In this document: positions 1-8,152 of the stretch, one piece after another
Layout: each line of letters starts with the position of its first letter
How positions within the stretch are numbered: position 1 is the stretch's first letter
Source: Pseudarthrobacter sp. NBSH8
GTDB taxonomy: Bacteria > Actinomycetota > Actinomycetes > Actinomycetales > Micrococcaceae
Length of the DNA stretch: 64,000 nt
Direction: 5' to 3'
Assembly (NCBI RefSeq): GCF_014217545.1
Contig: NZ_CP043178.1
Coordinates: 1,364,001-1,428,000, forward strand
Made by a program: the position numbers and the translations under genes
Notes under the pieces: model-generated
Databases searched by the model: none
Told to the model about the DNA's origin: nothing
What the model saw: only the letters and a program-made list of their open reading frames with translations

Positions 1-85
1 GCAGAGTGATTGCAGTCACATTGTCCGAATCCTGCCCGCAGGCCTCGGCCGGTGTGAACCAGGCAAGTCTCAATGAGGAGGAACG

Positions 86-466
86 ATGGGTAACGATGCC
101 CACACTCCGGACGCAGCGGCGTCCGTGGACTTCGAACAGGTCCAGTCGACAGAGCGGTTCCAGGAACTGCGCAAACGTCACCGCAGCTTTGTATTCCCCA
201 TGGCCGTGGCATTCCTGCTGTGGTACTTCGCGTATGTCCTGCTGGCTGACTACGCCGTCGATTTTATGTCCACCAAAGTGTGGGGCAACATCAACGTCGG
301 TCTGATCCTGGGCCTGCTGCAGTTCATCTCCACGTTCGCCATCACCGGCTGGTACGTCAGCTACTCCAACCGGAGGCTGGACCCCATCGCGGCGGAGATC
401 CGCAACGAAATCGAAGGCCATGAGTTCGACAAAGGCGGCAACCGAGTGAGTGGAGTCACCAAATGA
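86..466 (+). CDS. DUF485 family small membrane protein, acetate permease partner
   Basis: The 126-residue product has a charged N-terminal segment (FQELRKRHRSFVFPM) followed by two predicted membrane helices at about residues 37-58 and 72-95 and a polar tail. This is the layout of DUF485 proteins (YjcH type), which are almost always encoded just before ActP-type symporters. The start is fixed by a strong GAGGAGG ribosome site at 73-82. The stop overlaps the start of the symporter gene by 4 nt (ATGA), so the two are probably translationally coupled. The role of DUF485 proteins in acetate uptake is not well defined; co-function with the symporter is inferred from context. Bases 1-85 hold no recognisable gene. 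Confidence 0.88.
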   Translation: MGNDAHTPDAAASVDFEQVQSTERFQELRKRHRSFVFPMAVAFLLWYFAYVLLADYAVDFMSTKVWGNINVGLILGLLQFISTFAITGWYVSYSNRRLDPIAAEIRNEIEGHEFDKGGNRVSGVTK

Positions 467-2079
467 TCGGAATTGCCACCGCGGTGGATGTGGCCGCGCT
501 CAAGGACACTACGTTGCTGAACATGGGCATCTTCGGCCTTTTCGTTGCCGTCACCATGGTGATTGTGCTGCGCGCCAGCCGGAACAACAAAACCGCTGCG
601 GACTACTACGCGGCCGGCCGCTCGTTCACCGGTTCCCAGAACGGAACGGCAATTGCCGGGGATTACCTGTCCGCCGCATCGTTCCTGGGCATCACCGGCG
701 CCATCGCCATCAACGGCTACGACGGCTTTATGTATTCCATTGGCTTCCTGGTTGCCTGGCTCGTGGCCCTGCTGCTAGTCGCTGAGCTGCTCCGCAACAC
801 CGGAAAGTTCACCATGGCCGATGTCCTCTCCTTCCGGCTCAAGCAGCGGCCGGTCCGCATCGCTGCGGCCATCTCCACCCTCGCCGTCTGCTTCTTCTAC
901 CTGCTCGCGCAGATGGCCGGAGCCGGCAGCCTCATTTCGCTGCTGCTGGGCATCAGCGACTGGGGCGGACAGGCACTGGTGATCATCGTCGTCGGCGCCC
1001 TCATGATCATGTACGTACTGATCGGCGGGATGAAGGGCACCACCTGGGTCCAGATCATCAAGGCGATCCTGCTGATTGCCGGTGCTGCCGTGATGACCTT
1101 CTGGGTGCTGGCCATCTACGGGTTCAACCTCTCCGACCTGCTAGGCGGCGCCGTGGAAACCTCGGGCAACCCGAACATGCTCAACCCCGGCCTGCAGTAC
1201 GGCAAGACCGAGACGTCCAAGCTGGACTTCATGTCCCTGGCCCTCGCCCTGGTCCTGGGAACGGCTGCCCTTCCCCATGTGCTGATGCGCTTCTACACGG
1301 TTCCGACCGCCAAGGAAGCCCGCAAATCCGTAGTCTGGTCCATCGGGCTGATCGGACTCTTCTACCTGTTCACCCTGGTCCTGGGTTACGGCGCTGCAGC
1401 GCTGGTGGGAGCCGAAACGATCAAGGCTGCCCCGGGCGGCGTCAATTCGGCGGCCCCGCTGCTGGCCTTCTATCTCGGTGGACCACTGCTCCTGGGCTTT
1501 ATTTCCGCGGTGGCCTTCGCCACCATCCTGGCAGTGGTGGCCGGCCTGACCATCACCGCCGCAGCGTCCTTCGCCCACGACATCTACGCCAGCGTTATCT
1601 CCAAGGGCAAGGCCGACGCCGAGACAGAGGTCAAGGTGGCGCGGCGCACCGTGGTGGTCATCGGGGTGATGGCCATCCTTGGCGGCATCTTCGCCAACGG
1701 CCAGAACGTGGCTTTCCTGGTGGCGCTCGCCTTCGCCGTTGCGGCGTCGGCGAACCTCCCGACGATCGTCTACTCGTTGTTCTGGCGCCGGTTCACCACC
1801 CAGGGTGCGGTCTGGAGCATGTACGGCGGCCTGGGCTCGGCCATCATCCTGATCGCCTTCTCGCCTGTGGTTTCCGGCCTGAAGACCTCCATGATCCCTG
1901 GTGCCAACTTCGCCTTCTTCCCACTGAGCAACCCTGGCATTGTGTCCATCCCGCTGGCATTCCTGCTCGGCTGGCTGGGCACGGTGCTGGACAAGAAGCG
2001 CGAGGACACCGCCAAGCAGGCGGAAATGGAAGTTCGCTCCCTGACCGGTGTTGGCGCGGAGAAAGCCGTCGACCACTGA
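463..2079 (+). CDS. actP: Sodium:solute symporter, cation/acetate permease ActP-like
   Basis: A 538-residue polytopic membrane protein of the sodium:solute symporter family with about 13 hydrophobic segments. The N-terminal part carries the family pattern ADYYAAGRSFTGSQNG followed by GDYLSAASFLGITG, typical of acetate/glycolate permeases of the ActP group. It is predicted to import short-chain monocarboxylates such as acetate, propionate or pyruvate with a cation. The pairing with an upstream DUF485 gene supports the ActP assignment over proline or sugar symporters. Substrate specificity cannot be read from sequence alone. The gene is followed by a strong hairpin terminator. Confidence 0.9.
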   Translation: MIGIATAVDVAALKDTTLLNMGIFGLFVAVTMVIVLRASRNNKTAADYYAAGRSFTGSQNGTAIAGDYLSAASFLGITGAIAINGYDGFMYSIGFLVAWLVALLLVAELLRNTGKFTMADVLSFRLKQRPVRIAAAISTLAVCFFYLLAQMAGAGSLISLLLGISDWGGQALVIIVVGALMIMYVLIGGMKGTTWVQIIKAILLIAGAAVMTFWVLAIYGFNLSDLLGGAVETSGNPNMLNPGLQYGKTETSKLDFMSLALALVLGTAALPHVLMRFYTVPTAKEARKSVVWSIGLIGLFYLFTLVLGYGAAALVGAETIKAAPGGVNSAAPLLAFYLGGPLLLGFISAVAFATILAVVAGLTITAAASFAHDIYASVISKGKADAETEVKVARRTVVVIGVMAILGGIFANGQNVAFLVALAFAVAASANLPTIVYSLFWRRFTTQGAVWSMYGGLGSAIILIAFSPVVSGLKTSMIPGANFAFFPLSNPGIVSIPLAFLLGWLGTVLDKKREDTAKQAEMEVRSLTGVGAEKAVDH

Positions 2080-2130
2080 CACCCTGAAAACGATCCTGCT
2101 GGCTGATCGTCGCAGCGGATCTTGAACCAC

Positions 2131-2172
2131 AGAAAAGAGTCCCCGGGCCATAAGGCATGGGGACTCTTTTCT
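2131..2172. terminator. Bidirectional rho-independent terminator
   Basis: Perfect 14-bp inverted repeat AGAAAAGAGTCCCC / GGGGACTCTTTTCT with a 14-nt loop; the A-rich and T-rich flanks give a U-tract in both directions. It separates the actP operon from the convergent gene that ends at 2199. Confidence 0.9.
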
Positions 2173-2198
2173 GCTCTGGTTCCCGGCGCTAGGCCGCG

Positions 2199-2834
2199 CT
2201 AGGCCTGGGGCTTGAGCTTGATGTTGATCATTCTCAGCTCGTCGGTGCCTTCGAAGCGGTAGGCGAGGTCGATCTTCTTGTCGCCGTCGCAGGTGATGAG
2301 GCCGGCCACGTCGGCCGCCTTCGTGCCGTTCTCGGTGCTGGCATTCACCTGGTTGTAGGCCGGCTTGCAGGTCTTATCCATCTTTAGCGTCTTGATGCCG
2401 GCGATGAATTCTTCCTTGGTCAGCTGTTCATGGAGTGCGGGGTCAAGGTAGTCGTCGTAGGCCTTGGAACTGTCGCCCGCAATGACCAGCTTAGTGAAGC
2501 CGTCAGCCAGGCCCCGGGCATGGTTGGTGGCTCCGTTGACAACGTTGACCAGGATGAGCACGCCGACCACCGCCAGCAGCAGGACACCGCCCACAATGCC
2601 GAGGATGGTCCACAGCTTCCGGCGGTTTCGCGCCGGTGGTTCCTGTCCGGGCAGGCCGAACGGTCCATCTGACGAGTACTGGCTAGGTGCCCCATACTGT
2701 CCCGGCGCACCATGCGGCGGGTTGCCCGGCAGCGGTGGCGCGCCGTGCTGCCCAGGGTTCCCGGGCTGCCCGGCTGGTTGTGCGGGCCAGGCCGCCGGCT
2801 GGACCGGCTGGTACGGTTCCTGAGGATTGCTCAC
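2199..2834 (-). CDS. Membrane-anchored protein with Pro/Gly/Gln-rich N-terminus and extracytoplasmic domain
   Basis: About 211 residues. Roughly the first 75 are a low-complexity cytoplasmic segment rich in Pro, Gly, Gln and Ala; one membrane helix follows (LWTILGIVGGVLLLAVVGVLILVNVV), then a C-terminal domain of about 110 residues resembling DUF4878-like or lipoprotein-type small folded domains. It contains two cysteines (KTCKPAY and LITCDGD) that could form a disulfide outside the cell. The GTG start at 2834 is chosen because GGAAAGG lies 7-8 nt upstream; a longer reading from 2864 lacks a ribosome site. The convergent neighbour is actP. No specific function can be assigned. A TACAAT box on the minus strand at 2871-2876 is a possible -10 element. 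Confidence 0.7.
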   Translation of the reverse strand: MSNPQEPYQPVQPAAWPAQPAGQPGNPGQHGAPPLPGNPPHGAPGQYGAPSQYSSDGPFGLPGQEPPARNRRKLWTILGIVGGVLLLAVVGVLILVNVVNGATNHARGLADGFTKLVIAGDSSKAYDDYLDPALHEQLTKEEFIAGIKTLKMDKTCKPAYNQVNASTENGTKAADVAGLITCDGDKKIDLAYRFEGTDELRMINIKLKPQA

Positions 2835-2974
2835 GATGGAGCCTTTCCGGCAACGCACTGGCACTGCCTTATTGTAGGGACCCGCTGAACGGCACCCATG
2901 GATTCACCTTGGAACAGCCTATAACCCACCCCGCCGGGGCTGGGTATCGGAGTATTAGTAAGGGTTGCCAGGCC

Positions 2975-3448
2975 CTAGGCGTCTCCGGATCCCCGCTCAA
3001 GCAATGGCTGGATGCGGAAGGGAATGAGTTCGCCCATGGCCAGTGCGGTATCCGTCCGGTCCACTCCATCGCACGCCAGGATTTTCCCATTGATCCGGAA
3101 GAGATCTTCGGCGTCCAGGGCCACCACGCGGAGCAGGAGGTCAGCGGAGCCGGTGAGGCCGTAGCCTTCCAGGATTTCCGGAATGCCGGCAAGGTCATGG
3201 GCCAGCTGCCCCAGTTTCTGCTGCTGGACATGGACGGATATGAACGCCATCAGCGGATAGCCCAGTGACGCCGGGTTGATCCGCCGTTCAAAGGACAGAA
3301 AGACGTGCTTCTTCTCCAGTTGGGCCATGCGCGCCTGCACGGTGTTCCGGGACAGCCCCAGCTTCTGGGCCAACGCCACCACCGTCCGCCGGGGGTCGCG
3401 GGCCAGGGCCGAGAGCAGCCGCGTGTCTGTGCCATCCAAAGCGTGCAT
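2975..3448 (-). CDS. Lrp/AsnC family transcriptional regulator
   Basis: A 157-residue protein with an N-terminal winged helix-turn-helix (LLSALARDPRRTVVALAQKLGLSRNTVQARM) and a C-terminal AsnC effector-binding/dimerisation domain (GSADLLLRVVALDAEDLF). It is divergent from the branched-chain 2-oxoacid dehydrogenase operon, the usual position of a BkdR-type Lrp regulator. From this I infer that it controls that operon, probably with a branched-chain amino acid or keto acid as effector. The start at 3448 gives the usual family length; a TAAAGT box lies 8 nt upstream, so the mRNA may be nearly leaderless. The longer reading from 3598 would add about 50 residues not expected in the family. Confidence 0.88.
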   Translation of the reverse strand: MHALDGTDTRLLSALARDPRRTVVALAQKLGLSRNTVQARMAQLEKKHVFLSFERRINPASLGYPLMAFISVHVQQQKLGQLAHDLAGIPEILEGYGLTGSADLLLRVVALDAEDLFRINGKILACDGVDRTDTALAMGELIPFRIQPLLERGSGDA

Positions 3449-3515
3449 AATGCGCAACTTTAGCACGGTGACAACAGTCCAAACAGGGCATTTTGCGCAG
3501 TATCCGCTGCGGTGG

Positions 3516-3544
3516 TTGTACCCATTGAGCATTGTGAGTAGGGT
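3516..3544 (+). promoter_or_regulatory. Promoter of the 2-oxoacid dehydrogenase operon
   Basis: TTGTAC (3516-3521), a 17-bp spacer, then TAGGGT (3539-3544). Spacing and sequences match a primary sigma-factor promoter; transcription would start near 3551, leaving a leader of about 90 nt. It lies in the Lrp/bkd intergenic region, so it is also a likely target of the divergent regulator. Confidence 0.6.
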
Positions 3545-3643
3545 CACAAATATCCGGGGCAACGGCGCCCGGGCGGCTGGCGGCGGGCGGGACCACAAGT
3601 CCCCAGGCCCCGGTCAAACGACGTGAGAAGGTTGCGTGCCATC

Positions 3644-4753
3644 GTGTCTACAGACAGGAACCTGATCCAGCTGATTACCCCGGCAGGGGAGCGGATCAGC
3701 CACCCGGAGTTTGATCCCTGGGTGAAGGACATAGGGGATGAGCAGTTATGTTCCCTCTACGAAGACCTCACGGTGATCCGACGGATCGATGTTGAGGCCA
3801 CCGCCCTCCAGCGTCAGGGCGAACTCGGTCTTTGGCCCCCGTTGCTGGGGCAAGAGGCGGCGCAGGTCGGTTCCGGCAGGGCCCTGCGCGAGGACGACTT
3901 TGTTTTCTCCAGCTACCGGGAAAACGGTGTGGCATACTGCCGCGGCGTGGACCTGACGGACATCACCCGGGTTTGGCGTGGCACGGCCTCCTCCGGCTGG
4001 GACCCGTACACCGTGAATATGGCCACCCCGCAGATCATTATCGGCGCGCAGACGCTGCATGCCACCGGCTACGCCATGGGCATCCAGAACGACGGTGCGG
4101 ACTCGGTGGCGGTGACGTACTTCGGCGACGGTGCCACCAGTGAAGGCGACGTCAACGAGGCCATGGTTTTTGCCGCCAGCTTCCAGGCGCCCGTGGTCTT
4201 CTTCTGCTCCAACAACCACTGGGCCATTTCGGAGCCTGTGCGCTTGCAGTCCCACATCCAGATCGCGGACCGGGCCACCGGATTCGGCATTCCCAGTCTC
4301 CGGGTGGACGGCAATGATGTGCTGGCCGTTATGGCAGCCACGCGCGTGGCCTTGGACCGTGCCCGGCATGGCGGCGGACCCACGTTCATCGAAGCAGTCA
4401 CCTACCGCATGGGACCGCACACCACCGCTGACGATCCCACCCGCTACCGTGACGCCAACGAACTGGAGGACTGGGCCGCGAAGGACCCCATCCAGCGCGT
4501 CAAGGCCCTGCTGGAACGCAAGGGCCTCCTCACGGATCAGGTCAGGCAGCACGTTCACGACAAGGCAGAGGCCGTCGCCCGCGACATCCGTTCGGGCTGC
4601 ATCGGCATGCCGGATCCGGAGCCGATGGACATCTTCAAGCATGTCTACAGCGGGCCCAACTCGTGGCTGGACCGGCAGCAGGACCACTACGCCCGTTACC
4701 TGGATTCCTTCGGCGATCCCGCGGGAGCCACTTCAGAAGAAGGTGCACGCTGA
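3644..4753 (+). CDS. bkdA: Branched-chain 2-oxoacid dehydrogenase E1 component, alpha subunit
   Basis: Thiamine-diphosphate-dependent E1 alpha subunit (about 369 residues) that decarboxylates 2-oxoacids and passes the acyl group to the E2 lipoyl arm. The TPP motif is visible as FGDGATSEGDVNEA followed by CSNNHWAIS, and HTTADDPTRYR is the conserved phosphorylation-loop region of E1 alpha. The start is uncertain: GTG at 3644 has GAGAAGG upstream at a slightly long spacing, whereas GTG at 3623 adds seven residues with no clear ribosome site. It is first in a three-gene operon with E1 beta and E2, and overlaps E1 beta by 1 nt (TGATG). The downstream leucine-pathway operon favours branched-chain keto acids over pyruvate. 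Confidence 0.9.
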   Translation: MSTDRNLIQLITPAGERISHPEFDPWVKDIGDEQLCSLYEDLTVIRRIDVEATALQRQGELGLWPPLLGQEAAQVGSGRALREDDFVFSSYRENGVAYCRGVDLTDITRVWRGTASSGWDPYTVNMATPQIIIGAQTLHATGYAMGIQNDGADSVAVTYFGDGATSEGDVNEAMVFAASFQAPVVFFCSNNHWAISEPVRLQSHIQIADRATGFGIPSLRVDGNDVLAVMAATRVALDRARHGGGPTFIEAVTYRMGPHTTADDPTRYRDANELEDWAAKDPIQRVKALLERKGLLTDQVRQHVHDKAEAVARDIRSGCIGMPDPEPMDIFKHVYSGPNSWLDRQQDHYARYLDSFGDPAGATSEEGAR

Positions 4754-5763
4754 TGACCCAGATGACCTTTGCCCGCGCCATTAATTCCGGCCTGCGCAAA
4801 TCCTTGGAAAACGATCCAAAAGTCATCCTGATGGGCGAGGACATCGGCACCCTTGGCGGTGTTTTCCGGGTGACCGACGGCCTCCAGAAAGATTTCGGCA
4901 CGCACCGTGTGGTGGACACCCCGCTGGCCGAATCGGCCATCATGGGTACCGCCGTCGGCCTCGCGTACCGCGGCTACCGCCCGGTGGTGGAGATCCAGTT
5001 CGACGGCTTCATCTACCCTGCCTTCGACCAGATTGTGAGCCAGGTGGCGAAGCTGCACTACCGCACGCAAGGGGCTGTCAAGATGCCCATCACCATCCGG
5101 GTCCCGTTCGGGGGAGGCATCGGCTCACCCGAGCACCACTCCGAATCGCCCGAGGCGTACTTCACACATACGTCGGGGCTTCGAGTGGTCAGCGTCTCCA
5201 ACCCGCAGGACGCCTACACGGTGATCCAGCAGGCCATCCTGTCCGATGACCCGGTGCTGTACTTCGAACCCAAACGCCGGTACCACGACAAGGGTGAAGT
5301 GGATGAGGGCATCGATCCGGGCGCCGCTCTGCCGATGGACTCCGCCCGCGTTGTCACCGCGGGCACGGACGTGACGCTGGTGGCCTACGGGCCGTTGGTG
5401 AAGACGGCCAAGGACGCAGCAACCGCGGCCGCCGACGAAGGCATTTCCATCGAGGTGATCGACCTGCGCTCGCTGGCACCCGTGGACTACGCCACCGTTG
5501 AAGCGTCCGTCCGGAAAACAGGCAGGCTCGTGGTCACCCACGAGGCCGGCCAGTCCGGTGGCCTGGGCGCGGAAGTGGCAGCCAGCATTACAGAGAGGTG
5601 CTTCTACCACCTCGAAGCTGCCCCCGTCCGCATCACCGGGTTCGATATTCCCTACCCGTACTCCAAGCTCGAAATGCACCATCTGCCCGGCCTGGACCGG
5701 ATCCTCGACGGTGTGGACCGCGCCCTCGGACGCCCGAACTCCCTCAGCGGGCTGGAAGGATGA
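4753..5763 (+). CDS. bkdB: Branched-chain 2-oxoacid dehydrogenase E1 component, beta subunit
   Basis: A 336-residue transketolase-type beta subunit that pairs with the alpha subunit upstream to form the E1 heterotetramer. Recognisable segments include MGEDIGTLGGVFRVTDGL near the N-terminus, the conserved RVPFGGGIGSPEHHSESPEA loop and the C-terminal transketolase domain with VTHEAGQSGGLGAEVAA. The ATG overlaps the stop of E1 alpha, and its own stop overlaps the E2 start (ATGA), so the three subunits are probably coupled for stoichiometric synthesis. A 30-residue upstream extension in the same frame lies inside E1 alpha and is rejected. Confidence 0.93.
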   Translation: MTQMTFARAINSGLRKSLENDPKVILMGEDIGTLGGVFRVTDGLQKDFGTHRVVDTPLAESAIMGTAVGLAYRGYRPVVEIQFDGFIYPAFDQIVSQVAKLHYRTQGAVKMPITIRVPFGGGIGSPEHHSESPEAYFTHTSGLRVVSVSNPQDAYTVIQQAILSDDPVLYFEPKRRYHDKGEVDEGIDPGAALPMDSARVVTAGTDVTLVAYGPLVKTAKDAATAAADEGISIEVIDLRSLAPVDYATVEASVRKTGRLVVTHEAGQSGGLGAEVAASITERCFYHLEAAPVRITGFDIPYPYSKLEMHHLPGLDRILDGVDRALGRPNSLSGLEG

Positions 5764-7169
5764 GCGCCATCATGATCAAGGAATTCAGGCTCCCGGACCT
5801 CGGCGAAGGCCTCACGGAATCCGAAATCCTCAGCTGGAAAGTGGCTGTGGGGGACACTGTGACTCTGAACCAGGTCATCGCCGAGGTGGAAACCGCAAAA
5901 GCCGTAGTGGAGCTGCCCTCACCCTTCGCGGGCGTGATCACTGCCCTCCATGAAGAACCCGGAACAATCGTGGAGGTCGGCAAGCCGATTGTCTCCTTCG
6001 AAGTAGCGGACGACGGCGGCGGCTCACCTTCGGGGGTTGCGCCTGCGGGGGTTGCGCCCGCCGGGGCGACCAATGCTGTGGCGGGCGCCGCAAAACGTGA
6101 GCCGAACCTGGTGGGGTACGGTGCCGTCGTCGAAAGCTCAGGCCGTCCCGTTCGCCTGGCCCGCACCTTCACAACCGCGGTGGTTGAGCCTGCCCGTGGC
6201 TCGGTGGTTGAGCCTGTTAAAACAGTGCCTGCAGAAACGCAGCCCGCCGAAACCGACACTGCAGAGCGCCCACGCTCCACGCCGCCGGTCCGGAAGCTGG
6301 CCAAAGACCTTGGTGTCGAGCTGGCCGCGGTCGCGGGTACCGGCGCCGGCGGACTGATCACGCGGGAGGATGTCCGGAATTTTGTCGGCGGGGAACCGTC
6401 GGCGCCGGTGCGTCACCTTTCCGCGGTATCGGATTCGGTTTCTGCCGCGGGGCCGGGAGCGCAGGGCGGCCGGGAAGTCCGTACTCCCATCAGGGGCGTC
6501 CGCAAGTTCACGGCGGCCGCGATGGTGGCGAGTGCGTTCACGGCTCCCCATGCGACGGAATTCCTCACGGTGGATGTCACACCCACCATGGACCTGTTGG
6601 CCAAGCTGAAGACGAGCCGGGCTTTTTCCGGCTACAAGCTCACGCCGCTGACATTGGTGGCCAAGGCGGTGCTGATCGCGCTGCGGCGCAACCCGTCGCT
6701 GAACTCACGGTGGGAGGAGGCAAGCCAGGAGATTGTGCAGTTCAACTACGTGAACTTGGGCATCGCCGCGGCGACTCCCCGCGGGCTCACCGTGCCGAAC
6801 ATCAAGGACGCGGATACCTTGTCGCTGCTGGAACTCTCCGAAGCCCTGACCGGGCTGACCGAGATAGCGCGGGCGGGCAAGACTGCCCCGGCCGACCTCT
6901 CCGGCGGCACCATCTCCATCACGAACATCGGGGTCTTCGGCATCGACGCGGGCACGCCCATCCTGAACCCCGGTGAGGCAGCCATCCTGGCCATGGGGGC
7001 CGTGCGGAGAATGCCGTGGGAATTCCAGGATGAGGTTGCCCTGCGCCAGGTCATGACACTGAGCCTGTCTTTTGACCACCGCCTGGTGGACGGGGAGCAG
7101 GGCTCCCGGTTCCTTGCCGATGTTGGCGCCATCCTGGCCGAACCCGGCATGGTGCTCACGATGGTCTGA
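5760..7169 (+). CDS. bkdC: Dihydrolipoamide acyltransferase (E2) of branched-chain 2-oxoacid dehydrogenase
   Basis: The 469-residue E2 core. An N-terminal lipoyl domain (residues about 5-80) carries the lipoyl-lysine motif EVETAKAVVE. A long Ala/Pro/Val-rich linker follows, then a peripheral-subunit-binding domain (VRKLAKDLGVELAAVAGTG, near 180-215), and a C-terminal catalytic domain ends with SFDHRLVDGEQGSRFL, where His and Asp of HRxxDG are catalytic. Only one lipoyl domain is present, as in many actinobacterial and branched-chain E2 proteins. The linker contains two copies of GGTGGTTGAGCCTG (6179-6192 and 6203-6216) that resemble an intergenic repeat. No E3 (lpd) gene is in the operon, so E3 is presumably shared from elsewhere. 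Confidence 0.93.
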   Translation: MSAIMIKEFRLPDLGEGLTESEILSWKVAVGDTVTLNQVIAEVETAKAVVELPSPFAGVITALHEEPGTIVEVGKPIVSFEVADDGGGSPSGVAPAGVAPAGATNAVAGAAKREPNLVGYGAVVESSGRPVRLARTFTTAVVEPARGSVVEPVKTVPAETQPAETDTAERPRSTPPVRKLAKDLGVELAAVAGTGAGGLITREDVRNFVGGEPSAPVRHLSAVSDSVSAAGPGAQGGREVRTPIRGVRKFTAAAMVASAFTAPHATEFLTVDVTPTMDLLAKLKTSRAFSGYKLTPLTLVAKAVLIALRRNPSLNSRWEEASQEIVQFNYVNLGIAAATPRGLTVPNIKDADTLSLLELSEALTGLTEIARAGKTAPADLSGGTISITNIGVFGIDAGTPILNPGEAAILAMGAVRRMPWEFQDEVALRQVMTLSLSFDHRLVDGEQGSRFLADVGAILAEPGMVLTMV

Positions 7170-7178
7170 CCCGTAGTT

Positions 7179-7231
7179 TTTGTCCAGATAATCCGGGTTT
7201 GGGGCGATCTAAACCGTTTTATCTGGACAAA
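7179..7231. repeat. Interrupted palindrome after the bkd operon, terminator-like
   Basis: 13-bp perfect arms TTTGTCCAGATAA (7179-7191) and TTATCTGGACAAA (7219-7231) enclose a second short dyad, GGTTT (7196-7200) / AAACC (7211-7215). It lies between convergent operons (bkd and the TetR gene ending at 7323) and could act as a terminator, but the arms are AT-rich with no GC clamp, unlike the other terminators here. It may instead be a repeated intergenic element. Confidence 0.6.
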
Positions 7232-7322
7232 CCCTGGGGTCTGGGTCGCACCCGCCGCTCAGGCCCGCACCACCCGCAGGGCCTTTTTTGTCGCCCGGAC
7301 CCTGGAGGCGCCGTGCCTGTGG

Positions 7323-7985
7323 TCAGGGGGCTTCGGGAACGTCCACCGTGAGTGCCGCCAACGCCATGCTCTCGAGAAGCGGCCGGGCTGTTTTGTGCGC
7401 GATCTTGCGTCCGTGGTTCCGTATGGAGTGCGGCGTGGAGTTGATCAGGCCGAAAGTAGCGTGGGCCCGCATCCGCAGTTCGACGGCGTCGGTGCCCGGG
7501 TGCAGCAGCGACAAGACCTCCACCCAAATCTCCACGTAATTCCGCTGCAGCGCCCGTACCTCGGACTGGTCCTTCTGGCTGAGGTTGCTGAAATCCCGGT
7601 CCTGCACCCGGATCACGTCCGGCTTTCCCAGTGCGAACTCCACCTGGAAGCCCACCAGCCTCCGGAGCGCAGCGAGTGGGTCCGTGGTCTCGGCAATGAC
7701 GCGCCGGCCGCCGTCGAGCAGCTCGCGGCTGACGGTGAGCAGGAGGTCTCCCAACACCGCCTGCTTGCCCTGGAAGTGGCGATAGACGGCCGGGCCGCTG
7801 ACACCAGCTGCGGCGCCCAGATCTTCCAACGACACCCGGTTGAACCCGTGCAGCGCAAAGAGCGCCGCGGCCGCGGCAAGAAGGGCCTGGCGGCGGTTCT
7901 CCTTCGCCTGGCTGCGGGGTGTTCCGGGAGTTACGTGGGCTGCCAGTGCCGGTGCGGACGGCTTGACCGGTGGGGGTGTGGGCAT
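7323..7985 (-). CDS. TetR family regulator of the leucine/acyl-CoA catabolic operon
   Basis: A 220-residue TetR repressor. The N-terminal helix-turn-helix region reads RRQALLAAAAALFALHGFNRVSLEDLGAAAGVSGPAVYRHFQGKQAVL, and the C-terminal ligand domain is divergent. A strong AGGAGG sits 7 nt before the ATG at 7985, which fixes the start; the longer reading to 8018 is not needed. It is divergent from the carboxylase/dehydrogenase operon starting at 8153, as TetR regulators are in actinobacterial acyl-CoA loci, so it probably represses that operon and itself with an acyl-CoA effector. An inverted repeat at 8018-8038 in the shared promoter region is a candidate operator. Confidence 0.88.
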   Translation of the reverse strand: MPTPPPVKPSAPALAAHVTPGTPRSQAKENRRQALLAAAAALFALHGFNRVSLEDLGAAAGVSGPAVYRHFQGKQAVLGDLLLTVSRELLDGGRRVIAETTDPLAALRRLVGFQVEFALGKPDVIRVQDRDFSNLSQKDQSEVRALQRNYVEIWVEVLSLLHPGTDAVELRMRAHATFGLINSTPHSIRNHGRKIAHKTARPLLESMALAALTVDVPEAP

Positions 7986-8017
7986 GCTTTTCCTCCTAGG
8001 AACAGCAGATTCTAACA

Positions 8018-8038
8018 ATGTCCTGTTGTGTTGGACAT
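8018..8038. promoter_or_regulatory. Candidate TetR operator between divergent genes
   Basis: Inverted repeat ATGTCC (8018-8023), 9-bp spacer, GGACAT (8033-8038), in the 167-bp AT-enriched region between the TetR gene and the carboxylase operon. Half-site size and position suit a TetR operator; binding is inferred. Confidence 0.4.
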
Positions 8039-8152
8039 CACAGTTAATAAAGACTAACCTGAATTCCAGTTATAAAGCATTAACCGGGCTGGCTTTTGCG
8101 GCTCTCGCCGGAGCCTTGGTGGCTTTCACAGGATGAGGAACGGACACCGTCG

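Noticed and set aside
1141..2151. 336-codon minus-strand frame within actP
   Set aside because: Low-complexity Arg/Gly/Glu-rich translation antisense to a clear symporter gene.
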